Assembly: GCA_018692315.1 (NCBI GenBank)
Contig: JABHKC010000016.1
Coordinates: 1-62,334 of the forward strand
Length of the DNA: 62,334 nucleotides
Direction of reading: 5' to 3'
From: Bacteroidota bacterium
GTDB lineage: Bacteria > Bacteroidota > Bacteroidia > Bacteroidales > JABHKC01
The notes beneath the pieces are model-generated. The model was not told the DNA's origin. It saw nothing but the letters and a program-made list of their open reading frames with translations, and ran no database searches. Positions 44,251 to 53,346 of this stretch are shown piece after piece. Made by a program: the position numbers and the translations under genes. Positions within the stretch are counted from its first letter, which is position 1. Every line of letters starts with the position of its first letter.

Positions 44251-45510
44251 GTGGATATTTTTGAAAAACTGAAAGCAAAACAAACTCCATTAGGAAAATA
44301 TCAGACGGTTGGCGATGGATATTTTATGTTTCCAAAACTTGAGGGAGAAATAAAACCTCGAATGAGTTTCAGAGGACGAGAAGTTTTGACATGGAGCTTA
44401 AATAATTACATTGGATTAGCAAACGATCCTGAAGTAAGAAAAGCAGATGAAGACGGTGCAAAAGAATGGGGACTGGCTTACCCAATGGGAGCAAGAATCA
44501 TGTCGGGGCAGACAGAAATGCACGAAGAACTCGAAAACAGATTAGCACAGTTTGTTGGAAAAGAAAAAGCATATCTTTTGAATTATGGATATCAAGGAAT
44601 GGTTTCGATTATTGATTCATTAGTCGATAGGAACGATGTAATTGTTTACGATTCAGAATCACATGCCTGTATATTAGACGGATTAAGGCTACATCTCGGA
44701 AAACGATTTGTTTATCCTCACAACGATTTGAAAAATCTTGATAAAGAACTGGAGCGAGCTACAAAAATTACTGAAAAAACCAAAGGTGGAATATTAATTA
44801 TTACAGAAGGAGTATTCGGTATGTCTGGCGATTTAGGTAAGCTAAATGAGATAAACAAACTCAAAGAAAAATACGATTTTAGAATGTTGGTTGATGATGC
44901 CCATGGTTTTGGTACAATGGGAAATACTGGTGCCGGTACTGGCGAGCACTTAAATGTGCAGGACGGTGTTGATATTTACTTCGGAACATTTGCAAAATCG
45001 ATGGCTGGAATTGGTGCATTTGTTGCTTCCGATAAGGCAATCGTTGATATGTTACGTTTTAGCATGAGATCGCAAATTTTTGCTAAATCGCTTCCTATGC
45101 CTATGGTAGTTGGTGCTTTAAAGCGTTTGGAACTTTTACAAAACAAACCAGAATTACGAAATAAATTGTGGGATGTTGTAAATGCACTTCAAAATGGTTT
45201 ACGAGAAAAAGGTTTTAATATTGGAAATACAGAATCTCCTGTAACACCTGTTTTCTTTTCTGGAAACGTTGCACAAGGAACAAATGTTTTGATTGATTTA
45301 CGAGAGAACTATAGTATATTTTGCTCAATTGTTGTTTATCCGGTTGTCCCGAAAGGAGTTATTATGCTTCGTCTTATTCCAACTGCCGAACATACTTTAG
45401 AAGATGTAGAATATACAATAAATGCTTTTGCTGAAATCAAGGAAAAACTTGAGAAAGGACACTACAATGCCGAGGAAGTTACCGGAATAGAAGAAATTTC
45501 AAAAGGTTAA
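44251..45510 (+). CDS. Alpha-oxoamine synthase, likely cysteate fatty acyltransferase
   Basis: A 419-residue PLP enzyme of the KBL/BioF/SPT family, which joins an amino acid to an acyl thioester with loss of CO2. Visible are 'VYDSESHACILDG' (PLP-stacking His), 'MLVDDAHGFGTMG' (Asp binding the pyridine N) and the Schiff-base lysine K249 in 'FGTFAKSMAGIGAF'. The start is GTG 44251; no upstream ATG is available. It differs clearly from glycine C-acetyltransferase at 56.6 kb. The 'GKYQTVGDGYFMFPKLEGE' N-terminus and the sulfur-assimilation neighbours favour the branch that condenses cysteate with a fatty acyl group to 3-ketocapnine, the first sulfonolipid step. Serine palmitoyltransferase is the main alternative. 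Confidence 0.65.
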   Translation: MDIFEKLKAKQTPLGKYQTVGDGYFMFPKLEGEIKPRMSFRGREVLTWSLNNYIGLANDPEVRKADEDGAKEWGLAYPMGARIMSGQTEMHEELENRLAQFVGKEKAYLLNYGYQGMVSIIDSLVDRNDVIVYDSESHACILDGLRLHLGKRFVYPHNDLKNLDKELERATKITEKTKGGILIITEGVFGMSGDLGKLNEINKLKEKYDFRMLVDDAHGFGTMGNTGAGTGEHLNVQDGVDIYFGTFAKSMAGIGAFVASDKAIVDMLRFSMRSQIFAKSLPMPMVVGALKRLELLQNKPELRNKLWDVVNALQNGLREKGFNIGNTESPVTPVFFSGNVAQGTNVLIDLRENYSIFCSIVVYPVVPKGVIMLRLIPTAEHTLEDVEYTINAFAEIKEKLEKGHYNAEEVTGIEEISKG

Positions 45511-45550
45511 ACTACAGACATTAGAATTTTATCATCTTAATTTCTAAAAC

Positions 45551-46258
45551 ATGGATTTGAAGAGTTTAAATAATTATTTCAAAAATGAAAAACCGGAAAG
45601 TTTATTAGAATGGTGCATTTCTGAACTTTATCCGAATGTTGCAATGACAACCTCATTTCAGATTTCAGGACTGGTTATTATTCATATGATAAAAAAAATT
45701 ATGCCTGATTTTCCAATTGTGTTTATCGACACTTCATACCATTTTCCTGAAACAATTGAATATAAAAACAAATTGGTTGAAGAATGGGATTTAAATTTAG
45801 TAACAGTAAACTCAAATTCAGTAAATGGCAAAAATGAAATAAATCACGATAAAGAACTCTATAAAACGGATACTGAGCTATGTTGCAAGCTAAATAAAAT
45901 TGATCCTCAGAAAAAATATATGAAAGAATCTGGGATTATAAATTGGATTTCCGGCTTGCGAAAAGATCAGGGTGAAACCCGGGCAAGTCATGATATGTTT
46001 ATGAAAGACAAGTGCGGATATGTCAGAATTCATCCATTAGTTTATTGGACATGGAACGATGTGTGGGAATATATTAGAATAAATAAAATTCCTTACAATA
46101 TTCTATACGATTTTGGATACACATCAATAGGCTGTTCGCATTGCACAAGCCCAAATACAATTGGCTCGGGAGAGAGAAATGGCAGATGGAAAAATTCTAC
46201 AAAAAAAGAATGTGGATTGCATATCGAACTTCTTGAAAACAATTCAAAAATCAGTTAG
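45551..46258 (+). CDS. cysH: APS/PAPS reductase (assimilatory, Fe-S type)
   Basis: A 235-residue reductase of the CysH family, converting (phospho)adenylyl sulfate to sulfite. The PAPS-reductase fold is seen in 'VAMTTSFQISGLVIIHM', 'PIVFIDTSYHFPETIEY' and 'WISGLRKDQGETRA'. The iron-sulfur ligands C111-C112 and C195-x2-C198 are present, and the catalytic C221 sits in 'ECGLH'. The CC/CxxC pair is the signature of APS-using enzymes. It follows the alpha-oxoamine synthase by 40 nt, so the two are likely one transcript. The sulfite it makes could feed cysteate synthesis in this locus, general cysteine synthesis, or both. Confidence 0.9.
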   Translation: MDLKSLNNYFKNEKPESLLEWCISELYPNVAMTTSFQISGLVIIHMIKKIMPDFPIVFIDTSYHFPETIEYKNKLVEEWDLNLVTVNSNSVNGKNEINHDKELYKTDTELCCKLNKIDPQKKYMKESGIINWISGLRKDQGETRASHDMFMKDKCGYVRIHPLVYWTWNDVWEYIRINKIPYNILYDFGYTSIGCSHCTSPNTIGSGERNGRWKNSTKKECGLHIELLENNSKIS

Positions 46259-46294
46259 ACAACATAAATTGAATTGAATATATAGTTCATTATG

Positions 46295-46353
46295 AAAAGC
46301 GAAATTTGAAATATTTTCAAAAAATATATGAATCTGTTGCAAATTTCGCTTTT
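46295..46353 (+). terminator. Inverted repeat, terminator-like, after cysH
   Basis: aaaagcgaaatttg (46295-46308) is the exact reverse complement of caaatttcgctttt (46340-46353). The 14-bp stem has a long 31-nt loop and ends in TTTT. It may stop or attenuate transcription between cysH and the small-protein/transporter genes. Confidence 0.55.
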
Positions 46354-46413
46354 ACTATTTTTAGAAAGAACTAATAAGTTATTTATTTTGAATGATAATT
46401 ATTGAAATAAAAA

Positions 46414-46608
46414 ATGGAAAATAATCACGATAAACAAAAGAGTACATTATCGTTAATGGATAATGAACAAATGGTAGATGTATTTGATAATCCGGAACCA
46501 TGGTCGAAAATTGAAACTAAATTGGTTGTATATTCATTCATTGCTGCAATAATATCGCTTGTTGTATTTGGCTTTTTTGTGAACAAGTATTTACTAAATG
46601 CCATATAA
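46414..46608 (+). CDS. Small single-pass membrane protein
   Basis: A 64-residue protein. The N-terminal ~40 residues are polar and acidic ('MDNEQMVDVFDNPEPWSKIETK'-type region, key part 'VFDNPEPWSKIETK'). One membrane helix spans about 41-60. Its last 11 nt overlap the start of the next small gene, and the exporter homologue follows. I do not recognise the family. The overlap and the position between a sulfate-reduction enzyme and a sulfate/sulfite exporter homologue suggest it is an accessory of that transporter. Confidence 0.65.
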   Translation: MENNHDKQKSTLSLMDNEQMVDVFDNPEPWSKIETKLVVYSFIAAIISLVVFGFFVNKYLLNAI

Positions 46609-46855
46609 AATAGAACTCAAGCTAACTATGAATGGAGCTGATTGGCAAGCCGAAAACAATGAAATAAATGTATCTGCTCCAACACTTCCAGAATTGGATA
46701 CAAAAATCGGCAAAGTCTTGAAAAATAGCAATATATATAAAAATGTGAAATTGTTTCATATATATATGTATTTCGACCAGGAAACAATCCCAGAGTGGAT
46801 ACGACAGTATTCAAATCATTATTTTAATCGAATATTGGAAATAGAAAATAATTGA
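46598..46855 (+). CDS. Small uncharacterised protein next to the exporter
   Basis: An 85-residue cytoplasmic protein starting inside the previous gene (11-nt overlap). It has an alternating strand-helix-strand pattern ('YKIELKLTMNGADWQAEN', 'LPELDTKIGKVLKN', 'FHIYMYFDQETIPEWIRQY') and no cysteines or known motifs. It ends 19 nt before the exporter gene. It could be a small soluble subunit or regulator of the transporter; no function can be assigned from sequence. Confidence 0.65.
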   Translation: MPYKIELKLTMNGADWQAENNEINVSAPTLPELDTKIGKVLKNSNIYKNVKLFHIYMYFDQETIPEWIRQYSNHYFNRILEIENN

Positions 46856-46874
46856 AAAAATAATTATCAAAAAT

Positions 46875-48350
46875 ATGGAAAAAAGACGCTGGTATTCCGG
46901 AATTACAAGCACAGAAGATTGGTGGTCAGTTTGGCTTGCTTTCTTTTTTATTTTTCTTGGTTTGTGTTCATTATTTGGAGTCGATTTGGTAGGATGGATT
47001 GCATATCCTTCAAAATGGTCTGGCTTTGGAGAAAATAATGGACTTTTTTCAGCTATCAAACCACTTGGGAAATCATATCAGGCTATTGGTTTTTTAGGAA
47101 GTATCCTCTTTACTTATGTGGCATTTTCTATTCCATTGACCATTGCCGCACGATTTATGAAATGGGATGTTAAACAATTCTTCTTTGGTTGGACAATAAT
47201 TTTTGCCTTTACATATTTGATTTGGATAATTGGTCATCATGCGTTTTTTGCTGCAAATACCTTAAATAAAGAGAAATACGATATGTCGATGGTGCTATCG
47301 CTTGGTGGTGGTGCTTCTTTTATAATTGCTTTAATTGTTGGATTAATAATTGGCAATTTTTTTAAGAAATTTGCAAAATATCTTAGCGTAGCTGCAAAAC
47401 CAGAACTTTTCATTAAAATTGCGATAGTTTTTTTAGGAGTAAAAGTTGGATATCTTGCCTTCAAAGCATCAGGATTTATTTTCGATTTAGCAATTGCCGG
47501 TGCTGCCGCAACTATAGTTGCCTATCTGATTTTTTGGCCCGGGACTTATCTAATAGCCCGAAAGGTTTTCAAACTACCCCGTAAAACATCTGCTGTAATT
47601 TCTTCCGGAATTTCAATTTGTGGTGTTTCGGCAGCAGTTGCCACAGCTGGGGCTGTACGTGCAAAACCGCTGATTCCTATTATGGTTTCTGCTTTAATAG
47701 TTGTTTATGCAGTTATAGAATTAGTAATTATTCCACCATTGTTCACCGCAACAATGATTGAAGAGCCAGTGGTTGCCGGTGCAGCAATGGGCATGGCAAT
47801 AAAAACAGATGGAGCCGATGCCGCTGCAGGAGCAATCATGGACGAACTCATGCGTAACAAAAAATTGGAAATGGATGGAACTGCATGGGAGGAAGGATTT
47901 ATTACAACAAGTGCAATAATGACAAAAATCTGGATAGATATGTTCATTGGAATATGGGCATTTGTTCTTGCAATGATTTGGGTTTATAAAATAGACCGAA
48001 CACCTGGTGAAAAAGTTCATGCTTCTGAAATTTGGCATCGTTTCCCAAAATTTGTAATAGGATATTTTCTTTCTTGGTTCATATATCTGGGAATTTTGTT
48101 TATAGATAAAGAACTTGCCGATCCAGCAAAAATTGGAGCTGTTCCAGTAGAAAAAGGTATGCGAAAATTGTTTTTTATGCTGACTTTTTTTAGTATTGGA
48201 GTAAATACTGATTTTAAGAAACTTGCTGAGGCACGATTCGGAAAAATTATCTTTCTATATTTAATTGCTTTGTTTGTTTTTATCTTACCTGTTGCAATTG
48301 GTATTGCCTGGATTTTTCATCATGGAATGAAAGTGCCTGTAATTCAGTAA
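46875..48350 (+). CDS. YeiH-type putative sulfate/sulfite exporter
   Basis: A 491-residue polytopic protein of the family annotated as putative sulfate exporters (Cons_hypoth698, COG2855). Hallmarks are 'IKIAIVFLGVKVGYLAFKASG', 'VISSGISICGVSAAVATAGAV', and the C-terminal 'FFSIGVNTDFKKLAEA' segment. It is longer than E. coli YeiH because of an N-terminal ~120-residue extension with extra membrane helices ('WWSVWLAFFFIFLGLCSLFG'). Direct biochemical proof of the substrate is thin for this family. Here, next to cysH and a cysteate-synthase candidate, sulfite, sulfate or a sulfonate is a reasonable substrate. The two small genes upstream are probably co-transcribed. Confidence 0.85.
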   Translation: MEKRRWYSGITSTEDWWSVWLAFFFIFLGLCSLFGVDLVGWIAYPSKWSGFGENNGLFSAIKPLGKSYQAIGFLGSILFTYVAFSIPLTIAARFMKWDVKQFFFGWTIIFAFTYLIWIIGHHAFFAANTLNKEKYDMSMVLSLGGGASFIIALIVGLIIGNFFKKFAKYLSVAAKPELFIKIAIVFLGVKVGYLAFKASGFIFDLAIAGAAATIVAYLIFWPGTYLIARKVFKLPRKTSAVISSGISICGVSAAVATAGAVRAKPLIPIMVSALIVVYAVIELVIIPPLFTATMIEEPVVAGAAMGMAIKTDGADAAAGAIMDELMRNKKLEMDGTAWEEGFITTSAIMTKIWIDMFIGIWAFVLAMIWVYKIDRTPGEKVHASEIWHRFPKFVIGYFLSWFIYLGILFIDKELADPAKIGAVPVEKGMRKLFFMLTFFSIGVNTDFKKLAEARFGKIIFLYLIALFVFILPVAIGIAWIFHHGMKVPVIQ

Positions 48351-48403
48351 AGTGAAAAGTAAGTTAAAAAATAAATTTTATATTATTATTAAAACTTTTG
48401 ATG

Positions 48404-48429
48404 TGTGATTTTTACTGAAGAAAATCACA
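48404..48429. other. Hairpin between exporter and PLP-enzyme genes
   Basis: tgtgatttt (48404-48412) pairs perfectly with aaaatcaca (48421-48429) around an 8-nt loop. The downstream T-run is poor, so I cannot say whether it terminates, attenuates or only stabilises the transcript. Confidence 0.4.
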
Positions 48430-48478
48430 TTTCAAAAATGTCGAAAAAATTAATAAATCCCTTCAAAAATAAGTAAGT

Positions 48479-49804
48479 ATGTCAAAAGTAGATGGAAAAT
48501 TTCATTTAAAATGTAAAAAATGTAATCATATAATAAACGATTTTGCGGAATGGTTTTCTTTCAAACAAAAATGTCCCGAATGTGAAAATAAATGGGTAGA
48601 TGTTGAATACTCAAGAAATGTTCAAGATGTAGTTGAAAAAATAAAACAAAACGAAAAAAAACCTGAAAGTTTTTGGCAATATTTCGATTTTCTGCCATTA
48701 ATGGAAAAGAGCAATATTATATCGCAAGGCGAAGGGGTAATCCCAGTTGATAGATGGGATTTTTTCGAAGAGTTTGCGAAACAAAAATACAATATCAATT
48801 GCAAAGTTTTTGCCTACAGAAACGATTTGAACGGAGGAACCGGAACATTTAAAGATGTTGCAGCAGCTATGGCAGCCAGTGTTCTGAAAGAAAATGGTGT
48901 TAAGCAATATGCTGTTGCAAGTACCGGAAATATTGCAACAGCATTTTCGCACTATCTTGCACTTGCCGGAATTTCTCTTTCGGTTTTCATTCCGAGCGAT
49001 GCCCTAAAAGCTCATGAATCAGAAATAAGTAGCTACGGACAACGAGTATTTAGAGTTAATGGAGATTATGCTAAAGCTAAGAAAATTGCAGCAGAATATT
49101 CCGAAAAATATGACATTTTACTTTCCGGCGGAAACACTGATCCTATGCGTGTTGAGGCAAAAAAAACTATGGTTTTCGAATGGTTGAGGATTTTAGGAGA
49201 ATTGCCAACAGTTTATATTCAGGCTCTAAGTGGCGGAACTGGGCCAATTGCCATTGACAAGGCATGTGAGGATATAAAAGATCTTGGATTGTTTTCTGAG
49301 CTACCACGCTTTATAATGGTGCAGCCCGACAAATGCGACCCAATGACTGCCGGCTGGGAAAAGGCAAAAGCAAATAATTTTCCTGATGGATGGGAAAACG
49401 ATTATCCAATTTTAGAAAACCCTGTTACAGCTATTCCAACTTTAGCGACCGGCAATCCTGCAACTTATCCAATTATCAGCCAATTAGTTAGAAAAAGTAA
49501 TGGAGAAATTATTTCATTTTCAGAGGATGATGCCATTGATGTAGCTCGTCTCATAGCTTTCGAAACAAATAATCAAATAGGACCGGCATCGACCATTGCT
49601 GTGGGTGGATTTTTCAATTCTCTTAAAAAAGGGCTCATTAAAGATAATGATTTAGTAATGATAAATGTCGGTGAAGGAGTGAAAAGAGCTCCAGAATTTA
49701 TGGAACAAATGATTTATACTACAAAAACCATTGACTCTATCAACGACTGTGAACCTTCTGATAGAATGAAACATAGGAATAAACTTTGGGAGAAGTTTGT
49801 TTAG
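48479..49804 (+). CDS. Threonine-synthase-like PLP enzyme, candidate cysteate synthase
   Basis: A 441-residue fold-type II PLP enzyme. An N-terminal zinc ribbon uses C12-x2-C15 and C32-x2-C35 ('LKCKKCNH', 'KCPECENKW'). The Schiff-base lysine is K125 in 'NGGTGTFKDVAAAMAAS'. The substrate-phosphate loop 'VASTGNIATAFSHYLALAG' and 'ALSGGTGPIAIDKA' follow. The overall match is to threonine synthase and to the threonine-synthase paralogue cysteate synthase, which joins O-phosphoserine and sulfite. No homoserine kinase or homoserine dehydrogenase is adjacent, whereas cysH, a sulfate exporter homologue and an alpha-oxoamine synthase are. I therefore favour cysteate synthase. Threonine synthase remains possible. 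Confidence 0.6.
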   Translation: MSKVDGKFHLKCKKCNHIINDFAEWFSFKQKCPECENKWVDVEYSRNVQDVVEKIKQNEKKPESFWQYFDFLPLMEKSNIISQGEGVIPVDRWDFFEEFAKQKYNINCKVFAYRNDLNGGTGTFKDVAAAMAASVLKENGVKQYAVASTGNIATAFSHYLALAGISLSVFIPSDALKAHESEISSYGQRVFRVNGDYAKAKKIAAEYSEKYDILLSGGNTDPMRVEAKKTMVFEWLRILGELPTVYIQALSGGTGPIAIDKACEDIKDLGLFSELPRFIMVQPDKCDPMTAGWEKAKANNFPDGWENDYPILENPVTAIPTLATGNPATYPIISQLVRKSNGEIISFSEDDAIDVARLIAFETNNQIGPASTIAVGGFFNSLKKGLIKDNDLVMINVGEGVKRAPEFMEQMIYTTKTIDSINDCEPSDRMKHRNKLWEKFV

Positions 49805-49904
49805 GAAATAAGCCTCTATATATTATCTTATAGGCACTATTTAGCAAAGGGAAAATTAACTTATTTTGAACTCCAACCGCACAATTATCGAATCGTGAGT
49901 TATT

Positions 49905-51806
49905 TCAATACGACCTCACGTCATTCTTCTCAATATAATTAATAAAAGAATTATTCACCGCTTTGTTGCCGCCTGGTGTAGGGTAATTCCCTGTGAAATA
50001 CCAATCTCCTAAATCGTTTGGACAAGACTTGTGAAGGTTTTCGATAGATTGATATACAATTTCAACTTCTGCTTTGGTATTTTTGGGTTTCAAAAGTTCA
50101 GAAATTTTTGCAGAAATTTGTTCGGCAGTAAATGGTTTGTAAATATTTTTTACATAGTTGATTATTTGTTCTTTAGGCAAATTCTTTTGAGCAATAGATT
50201 TAGTGTAAACATTATCAATCACTGCTTTTTGATTGGTTTCTTTGAGGAGCTCAATAGCTGCCTGAAAAGCTATAAAATCGCCAAGTTTAGCCATGTCAAT
50301 TCCATAACAATCGGGATATCGAATTTGTGGGGCAGACGAAACAACAATTATTTTTTTTGGCCCGAGCCTATCCAAAATTCTTATTATGCTTTGTTTCAGT
50401 GTAGTACCTCTTACTATTGAATCGTCAATGATTACGAGTTTATCTTTACCCGGTTTTAAAGCACCATAGGTGATGTCATATACGTGTCCTACTAAATCGT
50501 TTCTGCCTTTGTCATTAGAAATGAACGTACGTAGTTTAATATCTTTTATAGCAATTTTTTCTACTCTGATGCGGCGATTGACAATTTTATCCAAAACATT
50601 TTGGTCAATCTTATCTTTTAGTTTAAGAATTTCCTGCTTTTTTCCTTCGTCAATTTTCTCTTCAAGGCTTTTTATCATGCCAAAAAAGGCAGTTTCAGCA
50701 GTATTTGGAATATATGAAAATACGGTATTTTCAAAATCGCCATCAATAGCTTTAATTATTGCGGGTGTAATCAATTCTCCCAGTTTTTTCCGCTCGTTGT
50801 ATATCACTTTGTCGCTTCCTCGCGAAAAATATATTCTCTCGAAGGAGCAGGATTTTCTCTCAAGAGGAATTCTTATTTGTTTCTCACAAATGTGTCCGTT
50901 TCTTTTAATAATCAGAGCATTGCCAGGCTGAAGCTCATTCACTTGTTCAAAATCTACATTCAAAACAGTCTGAATTACAGGACGTTCCGATGCAACCACA
51001 GCAATTTCATCATCGTGATAATAAAATGCCGGACGAATTCCATTAGGATCTCTGCACACAAAAGCATCGCCATGCCCAAGAAGTCCTGCAATTGTATAAC
51101 CTCCATCCCAATCTTTGCTCGATTCCATCAATACTTTTTGAATATCAAGTTCTTTGGCAATTTTTTCAGAAATATCTTCATTAACAAAACCTTCATTTTT
51201 ATATTTCGCAAAAAGTTGCTGATTTTCTTCATCAAGATGAAGTCCTACTTTTTCGAGAATTGTAACAGTGTCTGAGTAATCTTTAGGATGTTGTCCGAAT
51301 TTGATGAGCGACGAAAATAATTCATCAACATTAGTCAGATTAAAATTTCCTGCCATAACCAAATTTCGGGTTTTCCAATTATTTTCTCGCATCACTGGAT
51401 GCACATTTTCGATATTATTTTTCCCGAAAGTGCCGTATCGGAGATGCCCTAAATACAAATCGGCAGCATAGGGCAAATTTTCCCTTGCCCAGTTTGCGTC
51501 TTTCAGAAGTTTCGATGGGGAATTTTCATATTTCGAAAAGATTTCTTTTATGTGAGAGAAAACATCTTTGATAGGTTCCGATTTATTTGAGCGATAGCTA
51601 TGGATATATTTTTTCCCGGGATTAATATCCATTTTTAGACTTGCAATTCCGGCTCCGTCTTGTCCACGATTGTGCTGTTTTTCCATCATTAAATACAGTT
51701 TGTTCAAACCATACATCCAAGTTCCATATTTGAACTGATAGTGTTCTAATGGCTTCAACAATCTAATTAAGGCTATTCCGCATTCATGTTTTATTATATC
51801 GCTCAT
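49905..51806 (-). CDS. Amidophosphoribosyltransferase homologue (Bacteroidota long form)
   Basis: A 633-residue PurF-like protein. The Ntn glutaminase domain begins at C9 ('KHECGIALIRL'), implying removal of an 8-residue propeptide. Key positions include 'HNRGQDGAGI', 'YLGHLRYGT', 'NLVMAGNFNLTN' and 'CRDPNGIRPAFY'. The phosphoribosyltransferase domain has the PRPP motif 'LVIIDDSIVRGTTLKQS'. It exceeds classical PurF (about 470-505 residues) by inserts and a ~70-residue C-terminal extension, a form common in Bacteroidota. It should catalyse the first step of purine synthesis, or be a PurF paralogue if a shorter purF exists elsewhere. Confidence 0.85.
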   Translation of the reverse strand: MSDIIKHECGIALIRLLKPLEHYQFKYGTWMYGLNKLYLMMEKQHNRGQDGAGIASLKMDINPGKKYIHSYRSNKSEPIKDVFSHIKEIFSKYENSPSKLLKDANWARENLPYAADLYLGHLRYGTFGKNNIENVHPVMRENNWKTRNLVMAGNFNLTNVDELFSSLIKFGQHPKDYSDTVTILEKVGLHLDEENQQLFAKYKNEGFVNEDISEKIAKELDIQKVLMESSKDWDGGYTIAGLLGHGDAFVCRDPNGIRPAFYYHDDEIAVVASERPVIQTVLNVDFEQVNELQPGNALIIKRNGHICEKQIRIPLERKSCSFERIYFSRGSDKVIYNERKKLGELITPAIIKAIDGDFENTVFSYIPNTAETAFFGMIKSLEEKIDEGKKQEILKLKDKIDQNVLDKIVNRRIRVEKIAIKDIKLRTFISNDKGRNDLVGHVYDITYGALKPGKDKLVIIDDSIVRGTTLKQSIIRILDRLGPKKIIVVSSAPQIRYPDCYGIDMAKLGDFIAFQAAIELLKETNQKAVIDNVYTKSIAQKNLPKEQIINYVKNIYKPFTAEQISAKISELLKPKNTKAEVEIVYQSIENLHKSCPNDLGDWYFTGNYPTPGGNKAVNNSFINYIEKNDVRSY

Positions 51807-51847
51807 TTCTTTTAGTTTTAGCTATTTTTTTTCAACAAATATTTGGA

Positions 51848-53308
51848 TTATTCCAGTTCCCACTCAAATCCGTCTTTTTTATCTTTTATTTTTACTCCTT
51901 GTTTCAACAATTCATTTCTAATCTTGTCGGAAGTTTCAAAATCTTTATTCCTTTTTGCTTCTAAGCGAAGGTTCAGAAGCAAGTTTATAACTGCATCGAA
52001 TTTGTCGTTTTTATCATCACTACCTAATTCTTCTTCACTTATTCCCAAAATATCGTAAATAAAGACTTTAAATAATTTGCTCAATTTCTCCAAATCTGTT
52101 TCGCTAATGCTATCGTTTCCGGCAGCAATATTGTTTACAAGTTTCACTGCATCGAAAAGGTGCGATATCAAAATCGGCGTGTTCATATCGTCGTCCATTG
52201 CTGCATAGCACTTTTCTTCAATCGAATCAATATTGACCGATGACGATTTTTGTGGAATAATTTTTTCTAAAGTTTTAATTCCTGCCAAAAGTTTGTTCAA
52301 ACCTTTTTCGGAAGCAGCAAGAGCCTCGTTCGAAAAATCGAGAGTACTTCGGTAGTGTGCCTGAAGAATAAAAAAACGAACAGTCATTGCACTATATTCT
52401 TTTTCTATGAGCTTGTGAGTGCCTGTGAAAAATTCTTCGAGAGTGATGAAATTTCCGAGAGATTTCCCCATTTTCTGGCCATTAATAGTAATCATATTGT
52501 TGTGCATCCAGTATTTAACCGAATCGTAATTATTTGCAGCTTTCGATTGTGCAATTTCGCATTCGTGATGCGGAAACAGCAGGTCTAATCCACCTCCGTG
52601 AATATCGAATTTTTCGCCAAGATATTTAGTGCTCATAACCGAACATTCGAGATGCCAACCCGGAAAACCTTCGCTCCATTGAGAATTCCATCTCATAATA
52701 TGTTCCGGTGCTGCTTTTTTCCAAAGGGCAAAATCGAATGGATTTTTTTTCTCGTCTTGTCCGTCTAACTGGCGTGTATTTGTTTTTAGGTCGTCTAAAA
52801 CTCTGCCCGAAAGTTTTCCGTAATCGAAGTCCTGATTATATTTTTCAACATCGAAATACACAGAACCATTTTTTTCGTAGGCATATCCATTTTCCAGAAT
52901 TTTCGAAATCATTTCTTGTTGTTCGAGAATATGCCCTGAGGCGCGAGGTTCAATACTCGGTTTCAGCACATTAAGTTGCTCCATATTTTCGTGATATCTA
53001 TCAGAAAAATACTGAACTACTTCCATAGGTTCAATTTGTTCGAGCCTTGCTTTTTTTGCAATTTTATCTTCTCCTTCGTCGGCATCGTTTTCGAGATGGC
53101 CAACATCTGTTATGTTTCTGATATAGCGAACTTTATAGCCAAGATGTTTTAAATATCTGAATAGTATGTCGAAAGTTATGGCAGGCCGTGCATGTCCCAA
53201 ATGTGCATCGCCATAAACTGTTGGTCCGCAAACATACATCCCAACAAATCCATCAATTATTGATTTAAAATCTTCTTTTTTTCGTGTTAATGTATTGAAT
53301 ATTTGCAT
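51848..53308 (-). CDS. cysS: Cysteinyl-tRNA synthetase
   Basis: A 486-residue class I synthetase. '[19 protein letters not shown]' gives one zinc ligand and the HIGH motif (HLGH). The other zinc ligands are in '[10 protein letters not shown]' and '[11 protein letters not shown]', and the KMSKS motif is KMGKS ('[13 protein letters not shown]'). Length and order are typical. It ends 41 nt before the start of the purF-like gene on the same strand and starts upstream near the mazF-type toxin. Confidence 0.97.
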   Translation of the reverse strand: MQIFNTLTRKKEDFKSIIDGFVGMYVCGPTVYGDAHLGHARPAITFDILFRYLKHLGYKVRYIRNITDVGHLENDADEGEDKIAKKARLEQIEPMEVVQYFSDRYHENMEQLNVLKPSIEPRASGHILEQQEMISKILENGYAYEKNGSVYFDVEKYNQDFDYGKLSGRVLDDLKTNTRQLDGQDEKKNPFDFALWKKAAPEHIMRWNSQWSEGFPGWHLECSVMSTKYLGEKFDIHGGGLDLLFPHHECEIAQSKAANNYDSVKYWMHNNMITINGQKMGKSLGNFITLEEFFTGTHKLIEKEYSAMTVRFFILQAHYRSTLDFSNEALAASEKGLNKLLAGIKTLEKIIPQKSSSVNIDSIEEKCYAAMDDDMNTPILISHLFDAVKLVNNIAAGNDSISETDLEKLSKLFKVFIYDILGISEEELGSDDKNDKFDAVINLLLNLRLEAKRNKDFETSDKIRNELLKQGVKIKDKKDGFEWELE

Positions 53309-53346
53309 TTATTAATTTTTGATTATTTATTGATTTTTGATTATTT

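Noticed and set aside
44251-45510. Annotation as serine palmitoyltransferase or as 2-amino-3-ketobutyrate CoA ligase
   Set aside because: The motifs differ from the Kbl at 56.6 kb, and the sulfur-metabolism neighbours fit cysteate better. SPT is kept as the alternative and not chosen.
50470-50931. 153-codon open frame on the plus strand
   Set aside because: It lies fully inside the purF-like gene on the opposite strand and shows no protein family features; it is a shadow frame.
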